Assembly (NCBI GenBank): GCA_025024175.1
Contig: QCXZ01000064.1
Location: 50,613,325 to 50,677,324, forward strand
Direction of reading: 5' to 3'
Source: Rhyzopertha dominica
Taxonomy: Eukaryota; Arthropoda; Insecta; Coleoptera; Bostrichidae
DNA length: 64,000 nt
The position numbers and the translations under genes are program-made. The notes below the pieces were generated by a model that was given only the letters and a program-made list of their open reading frames with translations, was not told the origin of the DNA and ran no database searches. How positions within the stretch are numbered: position 1 is the first letter of the stretch; each line of letters opens with the position of its first letter. Of the stretch, positions 11,162 to 23,142 are shown piece by piece.

Positions 11162-12415
11162 GACAGAAATCTGAAATATGGTAAAAAATTAACGCGAGAA
11201 CTACGTCAAAATCTAACCAGATCTAAATTCATGCCGTGTTCCTGGCCTGACTATCCTTTGCAATATTTCAAACTGGCTTTGGCCGGGAAAGCTTATGTTC
11301 CTGCATAACCTTAATCCAGCAATATTGGACCTCCATTACGTTTTTACAGCAATGTTCGTAAACATTAGAAGAAGTATTTCCTGCCATAAAATTTTTCTTG
11401 TCAGGTCACTTAAAATGCCAAGTATTAAAAATTCAACTAATTAACTTGTAACAAACTTAGCAAAAAGGATAGCTGAATAAATCAAACTCATTACGCTTCA
11501 AATTATACAGAGATCAACAGTTAATTTATTTATAACGCAACTGGAACATTTATTATTGTCAAAATAAAATTTCTAATTCTTTATGGTTTGGGAGGGAAAA
11601 GTAGTTCCCTGCCAGGTCACAGAATCCGGCTTAAATTCTAGAAAGCCATGATTACCATGGATGACTGTATTAGGACTTTTGTGCGTGATGGTGTTAAACC
11701 TCACGCAACCAGAGTTGCAAGAGAATATGTAGATGATATAGAAATTAGACAGATTGACTGAGCAGCCTTCAGTTTGGACATGAATCATAGCGAAGTTTTT
11801 TTCTTTAACCCCATATTGTTTCTCACAGCACTTGGTTGAAACTAAAATTTTTATCTGTTTCAGAATAAATCTTAAAAATAAACATAAGTTATGATATGCT
11901 ATTCAAAATTTAAAGTTTAAGTTAGTCTACTGAATATAGTGCAATATTTTACAATTTGCAAATGTAAGCCAAAAACAAAAAACTCCAAAGAAAGTCACTA
12001 TTCCAAACTGACCTCGATTTTCTTAACAAGAGCTAATGCCCTCAGCGCCATCTAAGTGGAACTCTGCCATCCCTATCTGAGGAACCCCAACAAGGGCGAA
12101 ACTAGTCCTGACATTCGAGTGGATTTACCAGAACAGAAAGTTATTTACATTAACAACAATTCTGTTTGCCCGTGTATATTGTTTTAGTGTAGGCCATGTA
12201 ATAGCACCTTGAAGTTTTAGCATATAATAACAATAATGAAAAATTAAACGAAAACTACATCAGTGATAAAAATCAAGTTTTCCTGATTGCATTTATCAGA
12301 TAAAATGTGAGGTATTCAGTAAATAACACAAGGTTTATTCTAACGTCAAAATTCAAAATTTTTATTTTTTTATGAAAAACATCTTTATGTTCCATACCAC
12401 AAACTTACTTTAATA
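11162..12415. other. No gene seen; one hammerhead-like motif
   Basis: Intron DNA. It holds the plus-strand motif at 12077-12107 and a 71-codon minus frame at 11573-11788 that I do not recognise. Confidence 0.35.
12077..12107 (+). ncRNA. Hammerhead-like motif (variant core)
   Basis: CTGAGGA is followed by A, then CCC-CAACAA-GGG, then C and GAA-ACTAGT-C. The order matches a hammerhead: CUGANGA, stem II, GAA, and a small self-complementary stem III ending in U then C17. Position 10.1 is A opposite C rather than G-C, so this is a weakened or decayed version. No stem I was demonstrated. Confidence 0.4.
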
Positions 12416-13031
12416 TACAGGGTGAGTCATTAGTGCGTCGGCGAAAGATATTATTTATTATTAACAATAAACAGATATTTTTTTGTGTCGTTATATAATT
12501 AGCTAAGGTTCATCCACTATTTCAGCTATACAGCATGTACCGTTATTCCAGGACCGTAATCAACTTTTTTTCTTAAATGGCATCCTACGTATTTTTTTTA
12601 TTTTCTTGCGAGGCTTCCTAGGTGCTTTATGGCCACATATGTTTAGGCTGCGGCGTTGCCAAGTTTTTCAACTTTTTCTGAAAATTTTTGGATATACAAG
12701 CTTTGACTGAAATGCTTCTTGAAGCCTAACTATTAATAACAATAAGAAAATCTTTTGTCCATTAGCGAAGGTAACTGCTCTCTATACTTTAGTATAGTTT
12801 ATATGCGGTTCTACTATACTAGATGTGATCAAATTCTACAATTTTCAAACCACTATAACTTGATTGTTTTTAATCGAACACCCTATATTTTTTTATTTAA
12901 TCGTAATCTACTCTTTATATGGAGTATGCATTTTGTATACCTGATTTAACAGTTTTTGGAACATCAATTATTTTTAAAAAATGCATATGATATGTATGTA
13001 TTCCGCCGACTCACTAATGACTCACCCTGCA
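12416..13031. mobile_element. MITE with CAGGGTGAGTCATTAGTG ends
   Basis: The left end TACAGGGTGAGTCATTAGTG and the right end, its complement (ACTAATGACTCACCCTG), are inverted repeats of about 26 bp with one or two mismatches. Both lie against TA. The interior of about 560 bp is AT-rich and has no transposase. It belongs with the other CAGGG-ended elements of this window and was probably moved in trans. Confidence 0.8.
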
Positions 13032-16000
13032 TAGTTCTTAAATAAAAATATCTATCACTAGAGATACATCCGACAATTTCTAACAATTCTAACATATAAA
13101 GCTAACATTCACTAAATATAGACCCGTTCATTATCAGTCACAAAAACATGGAATAATTTCTCAAACGTAAACTCGCGCCAAAAGAAATGTCCGATGAAAG
13201 TTTGCAAAACTGAACAAAAACATATCACTGTGCCAAAACATACATGCAAAAGATATTATGTTTGTTGCGATATTTTTACCTCTAAGACATGCACGTCTGT
13301 TCACACCGGCGCAGCGGTTGTCTCACCAAATTTTTATTTATGCAACTAATTAAGCGAATAATTGACGAAATATTTCTCGGTTCAGATAAAACGATTTAGT
13401 TGAGGTAGGTCCTGCTCGGACTTTAGTCACTCCAAAGGTTATTGTATCGTGCAAAATTATTCGCGCACCATTACAGATACGGTACGGCATTCCTATTACG
13501 TCAGAATACATGTATACTTGATTATTATGGTGTATTTATAAATATAAATATTTTTTCTTAGTAACACGTCAGTTTTAACTGCGTTAAAAATACAATCCAT
13601 TATAACTGACGTAATAAATGGTATGAGACTGTCGTTTCTTCGGTAACTATACCGAACAGTTTGACGCAAGTATCCGTGTTGCAGATAATATACGTATTCA
13701 AGGTGAGCAATTAGAACATTACTTAAATAGGAGAAAACTCATGCTAAATAAACACGATAATTTTACTAAGTGACAAGTTCATGATAGTTAATTGGTTATA
13801 ATACGAATTATGTTCTTCGACATACAGAACAGAATATTGAACGACACCTAAAACAGAATTCATTATGGTATGTTAAAGGAATTGTAAGTACTTGTAAATG
13901 CTTTGGTCAAAAATTCCTTCGATTTACACTAAAAATGTCTGTAAAATGTTAGGATCCGTCGGTGGTTTGTTATACTTTGAATAGAATGTCTCGTAGCAGA
14001 AATTACCTCGGAAATAATATATATTAAATAGTAAGGAAGAGCAAACGCAATGATAAAAATTTCCACAACGCGAAGCTTACCGCTGCAGCTATCGCTCCAC
14101 ATTTTTCTGCCACAATGACCACCAAAACACTTAACTCTCCAACGACACCGTTTGTACTGATCGGGTTGAGCAATGGTGCTGAGAAATAATCATATGTCTT
14201 TATCTGTTACTAGGAATCCCGAGAATCACCATCCAAAGTCCGGTTTAATATCTTTCCACCAGTCATTTAGAGCAAAACACAGTCGATTATGTATGTAATT
14301 CATTGTATGGAGACATAACTAGAGAGTACCAACGATAGCGTCAATAACACGGTAGTGAATGGCTAATTTGTTGTCTGCAGTTCAATAACAAAATAAAAAT
14401 AGACGACTCGTGTACGGAAAACACTAATGGTGCTGGATAGTATAAAAAGCTTCAGATGCGCTAAAATGGTAAACATGGCTACGAAAATGGAAGAGTGTGA
14501 AAGGAACGGAAACAACGCAGTCAAATAAATCAGGTTGGCGGTTCGTACAACAGTAGAAACCGCGGCTATATATATGTAAATGTTGCAGGATCTGCCTTCG
14601 TTACACCTTATTGTAACATCAAAGGCACTGATGGCAGCTAGGCTGCTGATCACTGACGGTTGTTCAGGTGAAGCAAGTTTTATACCATATTTATTTATCT
14701 AATAAACTGAAAACAAAAGCTTATGTTGTATTCAATATTTAAGTAACACATATTTATGTGCTAGGTATCCCTTGAAGACAGACAACATGTGCACCGTTGC
14801 ACAAGTATTTGTTGATAGCAGCACGCACTTCACACTTCTACTCTCTCTGTCCAGTGTCCACTGAAGCTAAAAAATTCTAGCCATCAGCCAATAGGTATTA
14901 CGCGCTTGTACAGCGCGAAGATCGATGCTAACAGGTATTTAAGTGATCACTGAGGCTCCAATCTGGAAGCCTCATAATGAAACAGGTTAGGACGTAACTC
15001 CGTCGGCTGTAATCGACAATTATCGGTTTGTTTCAGGTACTACGTGACGTGACAGTATCTTAACATGGCATCTACTGACATCCTTCATCATCTCGTTAAT
15101 TTAAGTTTTAAGCAAGGTTGTCAGGTATATAATATGCCTATTACCTTTTCGAAAACTTGATTACCCTTAAATAAAAATTCATTACCTACTTTATACAATT
15201 ATAAGTAATCAAATTAATATGCACCAATGTGTAAAACGGACAAGTTTTTTTTGTGCTAAGAACTCCCCATTTTAATCAAGTATGATCTAGTAAAGTACAT
15301 TTTTTGCTCGCGCCAAGATGCCAAGAGTCAGTATTCTGTAATTCACTCTCATTATCTTATATTAATTACCATTAATATAAATAAATAATCATTTTTTTAG
15401 TCACTTATTGTTATATTTGCCTTATAGAACGGTTTATTTTCAGCAGAAAAATAGAGATATTAAACAATACTGGTTCATCTGATTACAGTAACTATTTTTT
15501 TAAATGAACCTGTTAGTTGGGGCAGCTTAAAGATTCTACATGTAACAAACAACGCCAACAAAATATTGGTCTTAGAAATGAATCATATACCTACAAAACA
15601 CATGCAACACAGTTAAACTGATACGCAAAATACATACATTTTTATTAGTGTCAACTAACAGATTCGGCTCGTCATATCTCGGAAAAAAACTATGGTCTAC
15701 TTGAAGTTTTGCCTATTTTAAAGTGTCATTATGAAACTATTTTGTCACCAGAACTGAAAATATTAAGCAAATACATAGGTATACAATATACAAGACAGAT
15801 GAATTATGATCACTACAACTGTCTTATTTTATACCTTACGTGACTCAAGATTTTTTTGTATGGGGAAATTATATCTCGCGAATATATTAGTNCTGTAATA
15901 TTTTTAATTCATAATGTAAGTTGGAATTTTCACTTTCTGATGACGAAAAATTTTATATTAAAAAAGTAAAGGTGGCACATTTTCACCACATACTTAGATA

Positions 16001-19000
16001 GTTCAAAGGACAGATTTGTCTCTAATAATGAAGCCAATGTCACGAAAAAGAGAGAATTAATATTATAATAACACGCAGAAAATACCAAAATATAACGGTG
16101 TAAAATCTAAAAGTTACTAAAAGTTAATGGGAAATGAAAGGAATTTAATATTCCATTTAATAAAAAAAAACACACATACTACAGAACGTCTGCACTCAAG
16201 GAATGATATATTTAAGGCTACGTGGCAAGGTAAAAGTAAATTGCAAAACGATTTCTTTTTACACTCATACAACAACTCGTAGCTTAGGAAAGCGACCGTT
16301 TTCAAGTGCATATTTTGAATTATTGACCTAATAGTCGATCCCTTTCAAATGAATAAAAGACAAAGGAAGGCTTTACCATCTAAGCAAATTAAATCGTTTA
16401 AATCCATTGTAATGGTATAATTACCATAAAATATTAATGTCCGGAATATACATCAAAATGGGAACGCATAATTTATCACGCAACGGGTATTATACAATGG
16501 AACTGAAAGTGAAATGCGCGACTCACCTAAATCGCTTTACGTGACTAAAACGTACTAAGCGACCAATAAACCATGTTATAACATCCGTTACATGTCTAAT
16601 TTCACGCAGAATAACCGATATTCAAAAGATTATGGAAATGACCTTCGAGCGCAAATGTATAGATTACGAACGAAAAGGTTTAAACTTTTAAGTTTTGTAA
16701 ATTTTCCATCGCAGTAATGCACACTCAGTTTTTTCTTTACATGCGATAAGCAGTTTAACTTTTTTAATTCAATATTGAACACATTTAACTTGATGCTTAC
16801 TATAATGCGTGTGAAACATCTATAGCATGAGTATTGAGTTTTAGCTTCACTTAGAGTGTAACTAAAAGCTATCAATTCCACATTGGTAATTGTCACTTTT
16901 ATAAAACAAGCACTAGGTACTAATCTAGCATCAAAGGCAAGAAATTTTTCAGAAGATATTGAAAATGCTTGACAAACAAGCAAATTTGTGATAAAGCAAG
17001 TATGGCTTGATATAAAATAGAAACACACTGGATTACAACAAAAGTTATAAACTGTAACAAAGACTAGTTTTGTCCACATAAATTATTATTCTCGGCCTTT
17101 TATTAAAAATTCTTCTTTCGCCTCACAACCAAACTGCGTAAAAGCAACCAGTGTGTGTGGTTGAGAACTCGATTATTCAATCAAGTTTACAACTGCACGG
17201 TATCTAAATTTTAATTGTTTACATTTAGCTAGTAAGAAAAGGTGGTTCTCAAGAAGTAAAGTGCATGATTTTTGAACTCAAAAAGGGGCAGTTAACTTTT
17301 TTCTTATTTGGCTGACGTATTTAATTCTTTAAATAGGTTCAATACAAGCATACAAGAAACAAGTCAAATATATGTTGTCTAACAAAAAACTCTTTTTTTT
17401 CGTAAAACTATATAATTGAAAATAAAAAAGATACAACCGATATGTTTCCTATAATTTAAAGTTATTCATAGCATAATACAGCATTTTTATTAATGGGAAA
17501 AGCCTGTAGCTTCCTGTTTCCCATGTATTAGAAAACTTATTACAACTGACTACCATTTTGTAATTCATCTCTGCAAGATGAAGATTTCATTTCTTTTGTC
17601 ATCTTAGCTCACTTTAAAGAGTAGAACCGGCAAGGTTTCGGATGTTCAATATACAACTCTTTCCAATACGCCACAATCGCATTTAAAGATATATGCAGCA
17701 CTCACCAATCTCAAGTATCCCACTAAATACTAAAATAAACCATTTTTACATAGATATATTACACGTCAAAGGTAGAAAGTGCTTACAAAAGCCCTAAACA
17801 AGACGTGTTCTGCTATTTTCCTAATACTATAAAAACCATTCAGCTGCTACAAAAAAAAGTTTAATTTAATTAAATTTTTCATTTACAAAATCCCAATGTA
17901 CTAAAGTTTGAAATTTTGAATATCAGTCTGTTGATGCCAAAACCTCTACAAAAAATGTCTGCATGCATTGGCAGTGACGCTTTTCAGTATCGCCTTGTAT
18001 TGGGAGACGGTTAATAACGAATGCAAAATTTCTAAATAAACATACCATACAAAAGAATCTAAAGGAGAGCCGTTTTCACTTTCGGAAAAGTTGCAGTAGA
18101 TGATAATTGAGACATCACTGTCAACCTCAATTCTAGTGAGAGGTTCCTATGAATGACTATTGTTTAAGAACTAAAAAAAGTGAAAAATGAAGACCATTGT
18201 TTAATTTATTAGAAATTTGTGGTCTCCTTGAGGAACAGCATGTGGTTGATCGCAGCCAATCTGCGTAAAAATCAACAACTTATGGAATTTTTAGCACACA
18301 ATGTTTCAAACAAAATCAACAAAACCAAACTAACAGAAGTTTCCAAAGATTTTCTATTAAGCATCGAATGCAAAGTGTTTAGTGTTATATTGTGTAAACA
18401 ACCAGCTGTTCAGTTGTTTGAATTTAGATATAAAAGATCAAGGACAATCGGAATATGCAATACCCGGAAGATCCTAGCAATTATTGTGTAAATTTCGGTG
18501 CTAATTGCACACGTGGATGGTTTTTTAACGTATTTCGTACAAAAAGTTATACGAGTACCTGCTTCACAATTTACAGACAGGTTATTTGATAATACTTGTC
18601 AGTTGGGTTAAAATTAGACGCACCTACTTATCTTCAAAACCTACCAAATAACAATGTTCTTCCCAAATATACGATAAGAATCGCAGATAACACATATCAC
18701 CCATTATTACAGTATCACATAACTAAATTAAACAAAAAACACTGTTGTGAATTACATTTTTAACGATAGATCCCTACTTTCACTGAATGTGGAACACACC
18801 TTCTACAACTAATTTGCCCGATACGGTGGTGTTCATTTGCATAAATTGTCATCCTAGCGTAAACCGAGTATGGCAGATAGTAATGCAAACATCAACGGTG
18901 TCAATACCTTGTTTTTTGCTATTTTTCATGTTTGCGGTGAAACCTTGATAAAACATGAAAATGTAAACCTTACCACACGTGTCGTGTGAATAATGCATAC

Positions 19001-19884
19001 TTTTAATTCAATAAAAGTCAAGCCTTAGATGGTTCGAACATGTTTCTAAGTATACATCAAGGCAATTAAAGTTATTGTAATTATAGAAGAGAAACTTATT
19101 TACCACGCGAAATTTACGACTTGGATGGAATCGTGATAAAAGGTTGTCACCAAATATGGGAGTTATTACAAAAATAATACCTAAGTTTATTTACAATTCT
19201 GCAATAAATGCAGGACACGTTGNATGTTCATTTATTGTTCATCTGCTGAGGNCTTAAATGACAAGATGGACGTAGTTACAGCAATAAATTTGATGGGAAA
19301 TATGATTAATACACACTGGAAGACAATGAAATAAGTAACAAAAATTAATGAGACTAACTCCGATTCTTTCAATAATAAATGCAAATAATAGAACCGTACT
19401 TACTACATAGTCTAGCACAAGCAAAAATAAAATATAAACAGCAAAGAAAAAACGGAAGTAAACCAAAAGCCTCGGTAGAAAACCACAAACAAAAAGGACG
19501 TCATTAAACAGACGAGTGAAATATTTGTTGAATAGTCCATACGTTGTATCTGATGCAAAAGACCACGAATGTATGGGACGCAATGAAAACTACAGAAATT
19601 TAACTCCAAGTCCAAGTAAAGAAAATGAACATTCAATGAGATGAAAAGTTAACTGTGCGCGTATTTTGGTGTGCAAAAGGGATTCTTTGGATAGGACAAC
19701 TTTTGATAGAACGGAAAAACAGTAAACTGGGAACCTCCTTAGTATTCTTCATACAATAAATTCAAGCGAGGTGGGAATACAATGCCGTCATAAAGCAAAT
19801 TTGTGATTAAGCTTTATTTATTTTTGGGAAGATATTTTGCAATTTTAGTGCTAGACGAATAATTGCTCCCGTCTAGATGTCATT
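13032..19884. other. No gene recognised in 6.9 kb of intron
   Basis: AT-rich Hnf4 intron DNA. A 149-codon minus-strand frame at 16630-17079 is longer than its neighbours but Cys- and Phe-rich, with no motif I know and no splice context. The stretch 14880-15060 is less AT-rich and could be regulatory, but I cannot support a specific call. Confidence 0.35.
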
Positions 19885-19886
19885 TA

Positions 19887-21217
19887 CGAGGCATGTTTTT
19901 TAAGTAAGTACTGTTTTGTGATTCCGCCGCAGCAACGCTACGGTCGGCGTTCCGCGCATGCGCGCTGGTTACCTACATCTCTTGTCTACGCACTGACGTC
20001 ATTACAGTTTGATTCTTCATCGTATACGTTGTTTACTGAGTGTTTAAGATGCCTCCGACAATCGTGAGTCCCGCCGATTGTGAAGTACGGGCTGTTATAC
20101 GATTTCTTAGTGCTAAAGGCGTAAAACCGATCGATATTCATCGTGAGATCTGTGAAGTTTACGGACAAAACATTATGAGTGATGGAATGGTAAGGAAATG
20201 GGTGAGAGCATTTAAAGATGGTCGCACAAATGTGCATGATGAAGAACGGAGTGGGCGTCCTTCGGTCGTTAATGAAGATTTCGTGCAGAAAGTGAACGAA
20301 AAGGTGAGAGAAAACAGACGCTTTACAATTTCATCATTGTGCGACTGCTTTCCTCAATATTCTCGTAGTGCTTTGTATCGCATTGTGACCGAGAACTTGA
20401 ATTACAGGAAATTGTGTTCACGTTGGGTTCCGAAAATGTTGACGGATTTGCACAAAACCCAACGTTTAAGCAGTGCATTGACTTTCCTTGAGCGGTACCA
20501 CAATGAAGGTGAAGATTTTTTAGACCAAATTGTTACTGGTGACGAAACATGGGTGGCCTACGTCACACCAGAATCGAAACAACAATCCATGGAATGGCGA
20601 CATTCATCATCACCCAAAAAAGTGAAGTTTAAGCAAACAATTTCTGCCCGGAAAATCATGTGCACAGTTTTTTGGGACAGAAAAGGAGTATTGCTAGTGG
20701 AGTTTCTGCCTCGTAATGAGACAATCAATGCAGCGTCTTATTGTAAGACATTGAACAATCTGCGTCGTGCAATCCAGAACAAAAGACGTGGCAAGTTGAG
20801 TAAGGGTATAGTTTTGCTGCATGACAATGCCCGTCCATATGTGGCTAATCGGACCACAGATCTCATCAAATCTTTTAAATGGGAAACTCTAGATCATCCT
20901 CCATACAGCCCTGATCTGGCGCCCAGGGACTACCATTTGTTCCTGCACTTGAAGAAACACCTGGGTGGTCAGCGTCTTCAAGACGATAACGAAGTCAAAA
21001 CATTTGTGATACAGTGGTTAACAAGTCAGGCGGCAGAATTTTATGAGGAGGGTATTCAAAAACTGGTGCCACGTTATGACAAATGCCTNAATATTCGCGG
21101 AAATTATGTAGAAAAGTAGATTAAGGTTCAGGCTTTCATGTAAGATAAAATTATTGCGATATCTTTGCACGTCTTTTTTTAATTCCAAAACGGTACTTAC
21201 TTAAAAAACATGCCTCG
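19887..21217 (+). mobile_element. Full-length mariner transposon
   Basis: This is a 1331-bp element with 32-bp terminal inverted repeats. The left repeat (19887-19918) begins CGAGGCATGTTTTTTAAGTA. The right repeat (21186-21217) is its complement with a single mismatch. TA dinucleotides flank both ends (19885-19886 and 21218-21219), the hallmark target duplication of the Tc1/mariner superfamily. The length is standard for mariner (about 1.3 kb) and the internal gene is open. The element lies within the Hnf4 intron, on the strand opposite to Hnf4. The near-identical ends and intact frame suggest a fairly recent insertion. Confidence 0.95.
20049..21119 (+). CDS. Mariner transposase, D,D34D, apparently intact
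   Basis: The gene encodes 356 residues, the usual mariner length, starting at the ATG at 20049 (MPPTIVSPADCE). An in-frame upstream GTG is not needed. The N-terminal half holds the helix-turn-helix DNA-binding region, ending in the linker motif WVPKML (residues 126-131; family form WVPHEL). The catalytic triad is complete: D165 in TGDETWV, D259 in HDNARP and D294 in YSPDLAPRD, with 34 residues between the last two. The C-terminus YDKCLNIRGNYVEK is typical. The single N at 21090 falls in CTN, which is Leu whatever the base, so no residue is in doubt. It acts in the nucleus on the flanking repeats, cutting and reinserting at TA. Two departures, the Lys in WVPKML and the Tyr in HDNARPY (usually His), might affect activity. 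Confidence 0.95.
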   Translation: MPPTIVSPADCEVRAVIRFLSAKGVKPIDIHREICEVYGQNIMSDGMVRKWVRAFKDGRTNVHDEERSGRPSVVNEDFVQKVNEKVRENRRFTISSLCDCFPQYSRSALYRIVTENLNYRKLCSRWVPKMLTDLHKTQRLSSALTFLERYHNEGEDFLDQIVTGDETWVAYVTPESKQQSMEWRHSSSPKKVKFKQTISARKIMCTVFWDRKGVLLVEFLPRNETINAASYCKTLNNLRRAIQNKRRGKLSKGIVLLHDNARPYVANRTTDLIKSFKWETLDHPPYSPDLAPRDYHLFLHLKKHLGGQRLQDDNEVKTFVIQWLTSQAAEFYEEGIQKLVPRYDKCXNIRGNYVEK

Positions 21218-21219
21218 TA

Positions 21220-22008
21220 GTATTATTGTAGACAACCGATCAAAAAATAATTATTTTGCAGAGATATGGTGGTTTTATACATGATTTGATAAAAACATCA
21301 GCCTAAAGTGTAAATAACGCCTGTTTGTCGTGTTCAGTCACCCGGATTCGTGCAATATATGACTCACGAATAGAATTTTTCTCATATCGTACAAAAGGTT
21401 ATGTAATCTGTTGATATCTATCTACAGAGTTCAGACAGTATACCACGATAATGTGCACCTCACAAGATTAAAATTTCATATAGCGTTCGTTTAATCGGAT
21501 TAATTAAAATATGCGATAAATACAGAAAACTTTTTTCTGAACACAATTACCTATTCTCACGATCTGTCAATCCCAGATGATTATTCTGTATGAGACCAAA
21601 ACTTATTAGGTATCTTATGTTTAAATTTTATGCTCAACTGCTTCTAATAACTTTAAAACTTCTGAACTGTTTCAAAAGACATAAATATAGCGTATATGTT
21701 ACGTGAACCTGTAGATCTCAAAAATGACGTAAATAGGACCCCTACAATACACCTACTATAACGCTTTAGTAAGTTACCCAAATATCTATGTTTTCAAATT
21801 AAATAAGTTGCACTAATCTAAATGAATCATATTTTATGATAGATCCAAATATAATGTACAATGTCTTAGTGTGAGTTTTGATTATTACAGACATTACTAA
21901 TACTGTAGGGTATGGTGGCATTTCTTACATAAATATATTAACTGAGTTGTATTAACATTTATTCAACATTTTTGACAGTGTAGAATATATATCGCGGAGA
22001 CGCTAGTA
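21220..22008. other. No gene seen
   Basis: AT-rich intron DNA between two transposons. Nothing recognised. Confidence 0.4.
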
Positions 22009-23142
22009 TACAGGGCATTAAAAATAAGGATGTAATATTTTAGGAGTATATGCAACAAATCAAAACAGACATTAAAGTCCTAATAAACATGGATCCGAAA
22101 ACAAAGGGTATAGGAGATATCAACGAATTTTTCTATAGTTCCGTTATTAGTCATCAGCCATTTTATCGCCTCACAGTACAAAACGTCATCCTTATCATCA
22201 AATTCGGAAGTTATGCACATCTTGTTTCACGCTTATTAGTAATCCTAAAGCAACTATCCAGTGCATTCAGCAATTATAATTTAAACAGTGTGAATAATTG
22301 GTAACGTCTATTTAATTTACACGAATCCAACAATTGGGGCGCCAACCGAACTCTTCATCTGTTCGAATATTCGGAAAGATCCATCAGCAATTACTTATCT
22401 TAAGTAAGCGGCAAAGGTGCTTAGGACAACGAAAAGCGGCATACTGATTCCACTCCATTAATTGAGCAAGAAACTTTGGCCCTTGTAGAATAAAACCCCT
22501 GTATTCTTCGTGAGCTGCAACTTTATTCATATCACTTCACAATATACATCCGACTGATCATGACGGAAAGGTAGAGTTTTACCAATGGGCGCTAAGAAAA
22601 TTATATTTTTAAGAGGCAATACAACAATAATGACCCATCAAACGACGTTGTATCCATGCATCAGGAACTATTTACGCTAAACATCTGGATGGGCATACTA
22701 CGCGATACCTATTCGGACCAGTGATACCTATTACCACCTTGATTGCATATTTAAACTTCTTACAGAATACTATGGAGAATTGACTAGCGCATCAATATTA
22801 GATCGATGGATAAATCTCGGGGGACTAGTGGAAAATATTTTCTTTGAGGTGATCTGAAAACTTTAACTTATGCAACGCCTATCAATAATGTTGAGGAAAG
22901 AGTTTGTGATTTCATTTAGGGCAACGATGAACCACATGCATGTGAATGGAACGAAGAGCCTTTGCATATCTTGTTTAGTTCAGTGTCATATGAAGAGGAA
23001 GGGCCAAATAAGAATATCACTTACAACATGGGGATACAGTTTCTATCCTATATGTATCTCTAAAAATAGGCGTTTTTCGTATCTGTATTAACTTACTAAA
23101 TATACACCTAAAATAGTTACCCTTCTTTTTTAAAACCCTGTA
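22009..23142 (+). mobile_element. Decayed IS630/Tc1-mariner-like transposon with CAGGG ends
   Basis: The ends TATACAGGGCATTAAAAATA (left) and AAAACCCTGTATA (right) are imperfect inverted repeats flanked by TA. Between them, broken frames on the plus strand recall a DDE transposase. Near 22420-22500, KRHTDSTPLIEQETLALVEQ-like text matches the N-terminal region. Near 22678-22705, INIWMGILRDTYS matches VNVWAGI.GD. Near 22855-22890, LKTLTYATPINNVEER matches the conserved LK.LVYATPVNNVEEL segment just after the third Asp. Stops and frameshifts throughout, and no readable catalytic blocks, show it is dead. The right end resembles the end of the relic near 47.7 kb, so the two probably belong to one family. 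Confidence 0.8.
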
